From contig OY723238.1 in the NCBI GenBank assembly GCA_963210315.1, positions 1,860,001-1,924,000 on the forward strand: a stretch of DNA of 64,000 nt, read 5' to 3'. The translations under genes were made by a program, and so were the position numbers. Source of the stretch: Rhynchopus euleeides (taxonomy: Eukaryota; Euglenozoa; Diplonemea; Diplonemida; Diplonemidae). The notes under the pieces were generated by a model, which worked only from the letters and a program-made list of their open reading frames with translations, was not told the origin of the DNA and searched no databases. This document shows positions 20,258 to 29,625 of this stretch, piece by piece (position 1 is the stretch's first letter; every line of letters begins with the position of its first letter).

Positions 20258-21062
20258 GTAAGAATGCACCCCTGGAAGCCCCGCATGCGGGAGGCAGGGC
20301 TGCGGGATCGGTCTCAATGCACCCTTCCGCCGGGGGGCCCCTTGCCGCGGTGGGGATGCAGGGGCCGCAGGCAGAGGTGCTTGCGCAGGGGTGATGCCCT
20401 TCGTGGTGTGGCGTGCATCCGCTCTGCAGCTGTCCATCCTGACAAGCTGTACGGGCGGGAATTTGGTGCGAATGTTGGACCCTGTTGCATCGCATGAGTG
20501 AGTATATTTCCTTCCGTGGTGGCATAAGGCTGAGGATTTGAAGTCGCGAGCGGGGGAGGGGGAGGGGGAAGGGGGGGGGTTTGCTCACGTGTACATATCT
20601 CCGGGTACACGTCGCACCCATGGTACCCCGAGAGATTGTTGCCCCCCTCGAGGGCCGGGGGGTGGGGGGTGACATACAGGGCGACCGTTAAGGGCTGCCA
20701 CCCCCTCTGTACAGGGTGGCTGTTGGAGAATGTCATCCAGAAGAAGCGGGGGCGAGACATTCTCCATTTTCAGACGGACCCTTGTGGCGCATACGTTTCC
20801 TTAGGCAACGCATGCGACAGACCCAGGTCATTCTCTCGGGGTACCCGACACGGTGCTCTCCCGCTCCCCGAGTGGCAGTCTGACCCCTCCGAGTGGGGAT
20901 CAGACCTGTCCTTTTCTGCTGGTCGCGTAGGGGCTGTCTGACACCCGCTGAGGAAAGGGGCAGTTCGACCGGCCTCGGAACCCCGGTGTAATTACCCCCC
21001 GAAAAGGTGTAGTTTGACGTGCAAGGAGACTACCGTGCACATATGGTTTTGTCTTGTGGAAC
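20258..21062. other. Intron or intergenic region with hairpin-repeat relic
   Basis: 20617-20770 resembles an inverted, degraded relative of the 151-bp MITE at 43850-44000 (shared CTGTACAGGGTGGC and GAGAATGTCA). The G-rich tract at 20550-20580 is low complexity. No gene is recognised. Confidence 0.4.
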
Positions 21063-21276
21063 GCCAGGCAGCCTCTGCCCCCACCCCCACAAGCCTTCCG
21101 ACATTGCCCCTTGATCCTGTTAGCATGCCACATCACACGTCCCTGTGGTTACTGGTGCCTGACGTGTCCATGGTACCCACGAACACATCACCTTCACCTA
21201 TGTCAGAATCACGGGAAAATAGCACGTCTGTGTGTACATACCGTGGGGTTGTCGTTGAGGGGAAGAGGGGGGAAGG

Positions 21277-22401
21277 ATGGAAGTGTCGGTGCGTCATGTG
21301 GAGAGCGGGCGGAGCTGTGTCATCGGTGTTGCGGATGGCGGGACCGTGCTCAGCCTGAAGGCGGATGCGGTCAAGGAGATGTTCGCGGGTTCCATCAACG
21401 CAGACCGGGAGGCTGCAGGGCTGGCGGCACGCATCGAAGGGTGTGACGAGGACCTGGACGATGCAGAGCGCGTTGCCAACACGGGTCTCGAGGACGGGGG
21501 TCGTGTCCAGCTCGTCAGGAGGTGGCCACTCGTCAACGCTCCCGCTGTCTACGACAAGCATGAGGAGGATGTGGAGGGCATCACACTGTCGAGGTGTGGC
21601 ACCCTGTGTTCAGTGGGGTACAACAAAGGACACATCACTGTGTTTGACACCACGACTGCTGATGAGGTGGGTCTCCTCACACATGGGGACGATGGTATAT
21701 TCTGCACTGCGTTCTCAGTCTGTGGGACGTGGCTGGCAACGTGCTCAGATGACAGCACCATTTGCGTGTGGCTGACAGCAACGTGGGAACAGGTGTGGTG
21801 TCTGGAGGCAGACGTGTGGAGTGCAGGGTGGACACACTGTGGACGTCTCGTGTCGGGTGACTGTCGTGGGAAGGTGCGTGTGTGGGACTTGGAGGGCACA
21901 CCAAGTGCCACAGTGCTGGAGGGGCACAGCGATGCTGTTTCTGGGATTGCAGTGTCAACTACGAGGATCTTCACCGGGTCAGGTGACAAGACCATCCGTG
22001 TGTATGACATCAGCACCCTCACCCACACCGACACCCTGTCTGAGCATACAGGTGGTGTGTACGACATCGTCCTGACGATCGACGAGCAGCACCTGGTGTC
22101 GTGCTCTCGTGACAACTCTCTGAAGGAGTGGTGCACAACCACCCTCACCTGCATCCGCTCTGTGGTCCTGTCTGACAGACCGTACCTGCTCGCCGTGTCA
22201 CAGCCAGGTGATGTTGTGGCAGTGGCCCTTTCTTACCGCACAAAATTGTACAAGCTCAGCGACTTGCAGTGCTTGGGGCAAGTGGATTCAGGAGGTGACT
22301 CCGTTGCACTCAGCCCGTGTGGGAGGTGGGTCTTTACTTCAAGCGATGATTCTGTGAATGTGTGTGCTGTGTGTGACGTTCCGCGTGAGGGCAGCACTTA
22401 G
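21277..22401 (+). CDS. Ubiquitin-like/WD40 propeller protein, copy 4
   Basis: 374 residues. It has the ubiquitin-like N-terminus with a DGGRVQLV variant shared only with copy 5. Blade 3 has lost three codons (CLEADVW for CLEEHDADVW). Blade-specific segments are GYNKGHI, DDGIFCTAF, GDCRGKV, GHSDAVSGI, SEHTGGVYD and SCSRDNSLKEW. Blade 6 is the most altered of the family (ALSYRTKLYKLSDLQ). It is the first gene of the second tandem pair, and a shared downstream block near 21063-21100 suggests another copy was lost upstream. Confidence 0.88.
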   Translation: MEVSVRHVESGRSCVIGVADGGTVLSLKADAVKEMFAGSINADREAAGLAARIEGCDEDLDDAERVANTGLEDGGRVQLVRRWPLVNAPAVYDKHEEDVEGITLSRCGTLCSVGYNKGHITVFDTTTADEVGLLTHGDDGIFCTAFSVCGTWLATCSDDSTICVWLTATWEQVWCLEADVWSAGWTHCGRLVSGDCRGKVRVWDLEGTPSATVLEGHSDAVSGIAVSTTRIFTGSGDKTIRVYDISTLTHTDTLSEHTGGVYDIVLTIDEQHLVSCSRDNSLKEWCTTTLTCIRSVVLSDRPYLLAVSQPGDVVAVALSYRTKLYKLSDLQCLGQVDSGGDSVALSPCGRWVFTSSDDSVNVCAVCDVPREGST

Positions 22402-22727
22402 GCAACCTCTTCTGCTTGTGTGCTTGCGGTGCACTGCCTTGCTCGTTGCCTCCCAGCACAGCACCTCCTGACCCTGCTGGTTGGAGGCAGCGTGCACTGC
22501 ATCTGAGGTGCGACTGCTCAGGATGACACAGTGCTTCCAGACAGCCTCTGCCCCCACCCTCCCAAGCCCCTCATCCGCTCTGCTCTTGGTCCTTTCTGTG
22601 CGCTCCATCACGTCCTTGTGTTTGCTGTTCCCGATAGTTCCCACAACCACATCACATTCACCCATGCCAGAAGAGGACGTCTGTGTAAGTACAGTGGGGT
22701 TGTCGTTGAGGGGAAGAGAGGGGAAGG

Positions 22728-23867
22728 ATGGAAGTGTCAGTGCGTCATGTGGAGAGCGGGCGGAGCTGTGTCGTCGGTGTTGCGGATGGCGGGACCGTGC
22801 TCAGCCTGAAGGCGGATGCGGTCAAGGAGATGTTCGCGGGTTCCATCAACGCAGACCGGGAGGCTGCAGGGCTGGCGGCACGCATCGAAGGGTGTGACGA
22901 GGACCTGGACGATGCAGAGCGCGTTGCCAACACGGGTCTCGAGGACGGGGGTCGTGTCCAGCTCGTCAGGAGGTGGCCACTCGTCAACGCTCCCGCTGTC
23001 TACGACAAGCATGAGGAGGATGTGGAGGGCATCACACTGTCGAGGTGTGGCACCCTGTGTTCAGTGGGGTACGAGTCAGGACACATCACTGTGTTTGACA
23101 CCACGACTGCTGGTGTGGTGGCGGACCTCACACATGGGGACGGGGACATTTGGTGCACTGCATTCTCAGTCTGTGAGACGTGGCTGGCAACGTGCTCGGA
23201 GGACGGCACCATCTGCGTGTGGCTGACAGCAACGTGGGAACAGGTGTGGTGTCTGGAGGAGCACGACGCAGACGTGTGGAGTGCAGGGTGGACACACTGT
23301 GGACGTCTCGTGTCGGGTGACTATGAGGGGAAGGTGTGTGTGTGGGACTTGGAGGGCACACCAAGTGCCACAGTGCTGGAGGGGCACAGCGATATTGTTT
23401 ATGGGATTGCAGTGTCAACTGCGAGGATCTTCACCGGGTCAGACGACAAGACCATCCGTGTGTATGACATCAGCACCCTCACCCACACCGACACCCTGTC
23501 TGAGCACAGGTATGGTGTGTACCACATCGCCCTGACGAACGACGAGCAGCACCTGGTGTCGTGCTCTGCCGACAGATCAGTGAAGGTCTGGTGCACAACC
23601 ACCCTCACCTGCATCCGTACCATGGTCCTGTCTGCTGATTGCCCGATCCTGCTCGCCGTGTCACAGCCAGGTGATGTTGTGGCAGTGTCCTGTTCTGGTC
23701 ACACCGAGTTGTACAGCCTCAGCACCTTGGAGTGCTTGGGACAAGTGGAGTCTGAGGGTGGTGACGGTGTTGCACTCAGCCCGTGTGGGAGGTGGGTCTT
23801 CACACCAAGCAACTCTTCTGTGAATGTGTGTGCTGTGTGTGACGTTCCGGGTGAGGGCAGCACTTAG
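22728..23867 (+). CDS. Ubiquitin-like/WD40 propeller protein, copy 5 (mosaic)
   Basis: 379 residues. The first 110 or so match copy 4. The next segment (AGVVADL...SEDGT) matches copy 3. The following one (HDADVWSAG...GDYEGKV...DIV) matches copy 1. SEHRYGV matches copy 2. The switches fall between variable sites, inside stretches that all copies share, as expected from gene conversion. Domains are otherwise as in copy 1. The conserved downstream block ends early, at about 23935. Confidence 0.88.
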   Translation: MEVSVRHVESGRSCVVGVADGGTVLSLKADAVKEMFAGSINADREAAGLAARIEGCDEDLDDAERVANTGLEDGGRVQLVRRWPLVNAPAVYDKHEEDVEGITLSRCGTLCSVGYESGHITVFDTTTAGVVADLTHGDGDIWCTAFSVCETWLATCSEDGTICVWLTATWEQVWCLEEHDADVWSAGWTHCGRLVSGDYEGKVCVWDLEGTPSATVLEGHSDIVYGIAVSTARIFTGSDDKTIRVYDISTLTHTDTLSEHRYGVYHIALTNDEQHLVSCSADRSVKVWCTTTLTCIRTMVLSADCPILLAVSQPGDVVAVSCSGHTELYSLSTLECLGQVESEGGDGVALSPCGRWVFTPSNSSVNVCAVCDVPGEGST

Positions 23868-24210
23868 GCAACCTGTTCTGCTTGTGTGCTTGCGGTGCAC
23901 TGCCTTGCTCGTTGCCTCCCAGCACAGCACCTCCTACTCTGCTGGCCGGCAATCAAGGAGAACGATGCAGGTCGCACAGAACGGAGATTATTGCCGAGGT
24001 GCTCGTATGGCATTGTCCCCTGCGCGCTTGACACGGCCGGACGTTCAGTCAAGCCCCTCTGATCTCGCCCGTTTTGTGCCCCAGCTTGCCCCGCCCAATT
24101 TGTTTGCCCAAGGGGGCGCCAGGTGATTTGCAGCTGTCCTCTGCAGATGACGCGTCGCTCAACCCGCCCCTTGTGTAGGGGGGCGGCGGCCTGTTCTTCT
24201 GTGTTCTCTG

Positions 24211-24213
24211 CAG
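24211..24213 (+). other. Candidate splice acceptor before the split host gene
   Basis: A pyrimidine-rich stretch, CTGTTCTTCTGTGTTCTCTG, runs into CAG. The first ATG after it (24237) opens the frame that is spliced to exon 2 of the host gene. No upstream exon was seen, so trans-splicing is possible. Confidence 0.35.
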
Positions 24214-24236
24214 CCACAACAAAACCGGTCTCGGAT

Positions 24237-24515
24237 ATGATCCCCCAGCCCACTCATAATACGATCACCGCACGCATTTCTGAAACGCCTCTTCACTTGA
24301 GTGGCACATCGCATTCCAGCCCACCAGGTTACGGGCCATCCAATGCCTGTGTCGTGACAAGAGATCACCCCTCTTGCATCGACACCACCAGCCGAACAAT
24401 GAGCGAGACACGGGTTCGGACGCGCCGACCGTTGGGGCCACCGATGACCACGCAGGTGCAGAGACACGTCGCGTCTGCCTGCCTTTCCGCGCGCTACTCG
24501 GAGATCGCGCGCAAG
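24237..24515 (+). CDS. Exon 1 of a LINE-invaded host gene
   Basis: 93 codons from ATG 24237, or 39 codons if the internal ATG at 24399 (MSETRVRTRRP) is used. It ends ...SEIARK at AAG|GTATGT, phase 0. The next frame-compatible acceptor with coding sequence is at 38347. Joined exons (279 + 1366 + 722 nt) give 789 whole codons with the stop at the end. The N-terminus is Ser/Thr/Arg-rich and no domain is recognised. If the start is 24399 the protein begins with a short basic segment. Confidence 0.6.
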
Positions 24516-24546
24516 GTATGTTCCGCTGACGTTTAGATTTGTTTGT

Positions 24547-24640
24547 ACCGTATACGTAAATATTTTGGAACGTAAATATTATGGAACGGACCGGGCAAAA
24601 ATGGGCCCGTTCCATAATATTTACGTATACGGTATTATCT
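24547..24640. repeat. AT-rich palindromic element
   Basis: An imperfect inverted repeat of about 90 bp. ACCGTATACGTAAATATT on the left is mirrored by AATATTTACGTATACGGT on the right, with a second GTAAATATTATGGAACG unit inside the left arm. It looks like a small hairpin MITE inserted just inside the intron. Confidence 0.6.
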
Positions 24641-24879
24641 TTTGAACACCACTACAATAGAGCAAATCACAGAGGGGTCCCTTTGCCCCACCCACTAGAC
24701 ACTGCTGAGCGTTGCAGTCTTTACCAACAGCTTTTACGTTGCAGGAGTCCTGTTTAGTGCCAAACATAGCGCGGGGGGGGGGGGGGGGGTGATTCGTTCG
24801 ATGTCTTATTTTCCCTTTTTTCCCCCCCCTGCGTGGCTCCGCTCAGGATTTCCCTGAGTTCCAAGGAAGCTGGTCCACG

Positions 24880-25027
24880 CTGAAGAGTTCGGCCAGTGGA
24901 GGGAGTACGTGAGTACAAACGAAACTGGGACCACGTAGGGGGAATCCTCACGAAGTGACGGCCGTGAGGGGAGGTGCTTCTGATGAAAAAGGTTGCGCTA
25001 GAAAGACACCGCCTTAAAACTGTTTTC

Positions 25028-25099
<72 letters not shown>
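24880..25099 (+). repeat. Diverged repeat A ending in a (CA)35 tract
   Basis: The unit has CTGAAGAG...CGGCC...GGGGAGGTGCT...ACACCGCCTTAAAACT, then about 35 CA dinucleotides (25030-25099). It is homologous to 25223-25414. Both resemble 3' ends of short retroelements using (CA)n as tail or target. Confidence 0.55.
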
Positions 25100-25105
<6 letters not shown>

Positions 25106-25222
25106 CCGCTTTTTTATTGATTTCACGTGTCAGTGTTTGACTTTTTCGCAACTTCATTTCTTCCTTTTCTCCCTCTCCAACCCCACCCGTGACACCACCA
25201 GGGTTTAGCTAGCCCTGGTCCG

Positions 25223-25386
25223 ATTATCCCCGGTTCTTCGCTGAAGAGACGCGGCCGGGGGGAGGGGTACGAAGAGTACGCGTCGAAACCGGTGTCACGT
25301 CGTGTTGGGGAATCCTTCGGGAGTGCGATACTGAAGGGGAGGTGCTACTGCCCGTGCAGGGCGACACCGCCTTAAAACTTTATAAC

Positions 25387-25414
<28 letters not shown>
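25223..25414 (+). repeat. Diverged repeat B ending in (CA)n
   Basis: Second copy of the same unit, clearly diverged, again ending ACACCGCCTTAAAACT and a CA tract (25387-25414). The truncated LINE begins directly in this tract. Confidence 0.55.
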
Positions 25415-25417
<3 letters not shown>

Positions 25418-28400
25418 GGGCGAAGGACGGGCTGCTAGGGAACATTCGATGCCTGGTCAAAGAAGGCCTCAAACGCCTGCAGGCAGAAAAACCATACGGC
25501 CTCACGAACGGGGAGGAGCACGCCTGGAACGCCGCGAAGAAGCGCCTAAGGGAGGGCGGCCTCCCCCAGGGGCTGCAAGCGGCGCTGGCGAACACAACCT
25601 CGCAGCTGCCAGACCTGGAGATTCTGGAGCAGGCCCTCATCGTCTTGGAGGGGTCGCAGAGGGGCATGTTTGACAGGCTCCGCGAAGCGAGAATCCGCAC
25701 CTGGAAGGCGAGGATGCAGAAGGCTTGGACATACGAGGCAGGGCAGGTGTTTGCGTACCTCGCAGATCGTTTCTGCGCCCCAGCCACCTTCATGCGGCGC
25801 GAAGATGGGTCCTTCACGGCCTGCCCCAAGGAGGCGGACGAGCTGCTGAGAAGCGACACGGCGTGGGGGGGATACTTCCGCAAGTACGCGACAACGCCCG
25901 AGCCCCGGTGGGACACCTTCCGCCAGAGATACCTCCGCTTTCTCCCCGAGACGGCTGACATGGAGTGCAAGACCATCACAGCAGAAGACGTCGGGAAGGC
26001 CCTGGCCAAGATGTCCACGTCCACCTCACCGGGCCTGCACGGCTGGAGGGTCCACGAACTGAGACAACTCCCACACGAACTCCTCAAGCTCTTTGCGGAG
26101 GTGTTCAACGAGGTCGAACGATCGGGCGAGTGGCCGGAACAGTTAATGCATGCCATGATCTGCCTCATCCCCAAGCCTGGCAGCTCAGGCGAGCCTCTAT
26201 CGCAGCGCCCCATCAGTATCACCCCTGTGCTGTATAGAGTGTGGGCAGCGATCCGGGTGAAACCGGCACTGAAGTGGTTGGAGACCATCGCACCGGAGGA
26301 CCTGCACGGCTGCCGGCCTGGCCACGGTGCAGAGGACCTCATCTGGCACCTGGCGGCACGCATCGAAGAGGCCCACCTCACGGGGCGACCGCTGCACGGA
26401 GTCGCCCTTGACTTCAAGAAGTGCTTCGACACGGTGCCTATCGACCTCACCTTCCGCCTGGCTGCGGAGCTCGGATTCGACACCCGTGTCCTGCGCACCC
26501 TGCGAGCAGCGTACAGGACGATGCAGCGGCACTTCCGGGCGAGTGGCACCATCGGAGAAGGCTTCCTGCCTACCAACGGCATCATGCAGGGCTGCCCCAT
26601 CAGTGTCGTGCTGATTAACGTGCTGGTGGGTGTGTGGATGCGGATGGTCGAACACCGGCAGGACACGAGGGCGCTATCCTTCGTCGACGATGTGTACGCC
26701 ACAGCCTCCAGTCCGGAGGTCCTACAAGAGGTGGTGAACGACTCTGCGGATTTCTCTCACGACACCGGGATGGCTATTTGCGCAGAAATTAAGTCCCACG
26801 TGTTCTCAACATCCCCCGGGCCGCTCCGGATCATGTACCGGGCGAGGGACGGCGAGGCCACTCCCCTCCGGCAACGCAACAGCTTTGACTGTCTCGGGGC
26901 CATGCTGCACGCGCGCCTGATCAGGGAAGGGCGCACAGCGCCCCAGTCCGAGCGCATCGCCCGTCGGAAAGAGGGGGCGCAGCAGAACCTCCGCAGAACC
27001 TCAGCGCTGCCCCTGCCGGTGCAATGGAAAGGGCAGGCGGCTGCGATGACGGCGGGGGCACGGCTGTATTACGATGCCCTCGTAACTCGTTGGGACAGCA
27101 AGGCCATCAGGCGATGGAGGGGCCTCTTCGTCGCCGCGCTCTGGTCTGGCCCACCACGCAGAGCGCAAGAGATCGTGCTGTGTGTCCTCCATCAGGCGCA
27201 CCGGGTGGACCCCGCTATCGCTCCTCCCTACCGGCAGATCACCACGTGGGCCAAGCAGATCAAAAAGTGGGGCCACAGCAGGGTGCTGTCCGAGGAAGCA
27301 TGGGGGAGCAAAGAGAGGCTTGAGGGGACAGGCCCCCTTGCGCTCTTCTGGGCTGCCCTGCAAGGGATAGGATGGCGCTGGAGTACGGCGACCACCCTGG
27401 CCTACACGGACGAGGCTGGTCGCGCTGTCACCTTCGACCCTGTTGCAGCAACGCCGAGCGCCTGGGCGATCTTCGCGCACGACCTCCGCCAAACCCTGCG
27501 AAACGCCACGGCGGGGAAGCTGGCTGAACGCAGAGAGGACTTCCAAGGAGCAGAGCACGGCATTGACGGAAGGGTGACACGTTGCGTCCTGGAGGGGGAG
27601 GGCGCCGCAATTACGGGATACCAGCGAGGCCTCCTCCGCTCTGTCATTGCAGGGGCGGTGCCTGCCCGAGGGCGCACGGGCCTGGGGGAGGTGTGCCGGT
27701 ACTGCACAGCTGGGGCCCCGGAGACGGTGTCGCACCTATGGTGGGACTGCGCGGCATGGGAGCCGGTCCGCCAGAAACACCCCGTAGCAGCGAGGGACCG
27801 AACTGCCTGGCCGGCATGCCTGGCGCAGTGTGGGGTAGCGCCCGTGTACAGATACGGCGTTCCGGAGAACGAGCAGCCGCTGCCCATGTCTTTTGCTGAC
27901 AGAATCACCACCGTGGCGCAGCTGCACCGCTACTTCATCGCAGTCTTGGCGGCGCGACAGGAGAAGGACGGGCTGCTCGACCGCTCTGTACGCCACCACC
28001 GCACTACAGTCTACCCCTGGGAGTGGAGCACCCCCACCCCCGAGAGTGCCTGCATCCCTGCACTGGCGCCATCCGAAGTCAAGCAGACGTGGGGCAAGCG
28101 GCCCCCAGGCATGTGGGTGGCTCTCTGCGACTGGCTAAGGGGCCTGAAGTGGGGACCGCAGGGGGGTGAGCAAACTGTGACCCTGATGGAGCTAGCCGTG
28201 GACTTCGAGCTGTCGACGGGCCTCACCCTCCCAGACACCGTGACACGCCGCATCCGCCCCCCTACCCACGTGGACCCGAATAAGAAGGGTGCGAGGGAGG
28301 CCCGCCCGCGCATTCCTGCAGACGCGGCCCCGGGGCTCACCCTGTACTTTGACGGTGGCGCGCGCGACAACGGCACCCCCTTCGCTGTGGCGGGGGCAGG

Positions 28401-29523
28401 GGCGGTGCTGTACCAAGACGGCTGCAAGGTCTCAGAGAAAGTGCTCCCGCTGCTGAACGTGCGTAGCAACAACATTGCTGAGTACGAGGCGCTACGAGCA
28501 GGCCTGCGCCTCCTCGAGAGGGGCGATGCCCCTGAGGGCCCAGTCACAGTGCGAGGCGACTCCCAGGTGGTGCTGCGGCAGCTCCGAGGGGAATCCCTGT
28601 GCCGGGATGCCGCCCTCCGTCCTCTTTTCCTCAGCACGTCCGCGCTGGCTGCGGACCTCCAACCGAGGTTCACTCTCACGTATGAGCATGTGAAGAGGGA
28701 ATCCAACACCGATGCTGACGCCCTCAGCAACGCCGCGATGGATGAGGCTGAAAGGCTGGGGGCCTCGCGGCAGAAGCTCCAGCAGGACCTCACGGTGTTT
28801 CAGAGCAGTATCCTAGGGAAAGCCGCCTCGCTGAAAGGACTCTGCAGTATGGTGACGAAAGTGGGCAAAGGGCCCTGGCATTGCGGTCATGCTGCCAACT
28901 CAACGGTCCTCACGGCTCTCGGCGGAACTGTGGCGGCGGGCCTGTCGAGGAGGGCCCAACTGAACCCTGCCACTGAATCGGTGATGCGCAGCCTCCAAGC
29001 ACACCTGGCTGAGCCAGTCCACAGCCGGCAAGATACGGTATTCCATGACCGCGGAATGGCGTGGGCCGCCACCTTCGCCCCACAGCCGCACTACCCAGAG
29101 GGCTGGCAGCAGCCGGCCCAGCAGTGGGCGGCGCGCGGTCGGCAGGCCAACAGCCGGGTGGGACGCCCATGGGAGCGGAGGGGCGCTGCCCCCCGTACTG
29201 CCCCCCCTGGTGCCAGGAGGAACGCAAAGGTGCTTGCCTGCAAGTTGCATTGGAAGCCCCGTTGCTCGGCATGCCAAAAGCGACGCCTCCCAGAGGAGGT
29301 GTGCTGCCGCAACCACCACAAAGAGGGGGACGGGCTCCCGGTCACTATGGGCTTCTGCAAACGCCACAGCATGGACCGATGCGGTGACTGCTACAGCGAT
29401 GGCAAATCACTAACACATTGCTGCCACACACACCACGCTGGCTATGCTGCACGCCCTCCTCCCCGGAGTGGCACTGAGTTGGCCCCACACTCTAACCCGA
29501 GTGGGGCCTCCGCTGTGACGTAG
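25414..29523 (+). CDS. Truncated LINE ORF2: reverse transcriptase and RNase H
   Basis: This is the remnant of the LINE polyprotein, beginning within the linker between endonuclease and reverse transcriptase, so the OTU and endonuclease domains are absent. It keeps the reverse transcriptase with CLIPKPG, the ALDFKKCFDTVP motif, NGIMQGCPISVV and the active-site FVDDVYAT. It also keeps an RNase H domain (LYFDGGARDNG, NIAEYEALRAGL, VRGDSQVV, ESNTDADAL) and a Cys/His-rich C-terminus (CKLHWKPRCSAC...). No disabling change was seen. Translation through the upstream CA repeat (His-Thr repeats) is possible on paper, but I do not take it as the true start. Confidence 0.85.
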
Positions 29524-29600
29524 AAGTGGGCGGGGGTGGGCAATGATCCGCGCAGGATCTCCCCACACAAAACGTGGTCACCACACACACACACACACAG
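25415..29600 (+). mobile_element. LINE copy 1, 5'-truncated
   Basis: It matches the 3' half of the full-length LINE that follows (34167-38346). The 5' junction falls in the (CA)n tract at ACACCCGGGCG, which equals the LINE's own ACACCCGGGCG at 34162-34172, so microhomology may have closed the insertion. The 3' end is about 60 bp of UTR and then (CA)nCAG. Its coding frame is still open to the end (more than 1360 codons), so it is young or a recent conversion product. Confidence 0.85.
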
Positions 29601-29625
29601 GAGGAGAGAGGGATACACGGGCAGG

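Noticed and set aside
25030..25099. CA-repeat as CRISPR-like or telomeric repeat
   Set aside because: It is a plain dinucleotide microsatellite without spacers. No CRISPR-type array was found anywhere in the window.
25342..25413. Start of the truncated LINE protein at 25342 with a His-Thr repeat
   Set aside because: The His-Thr run is the (CA)n tract translated; the open frame there is a by-product of the repeat.
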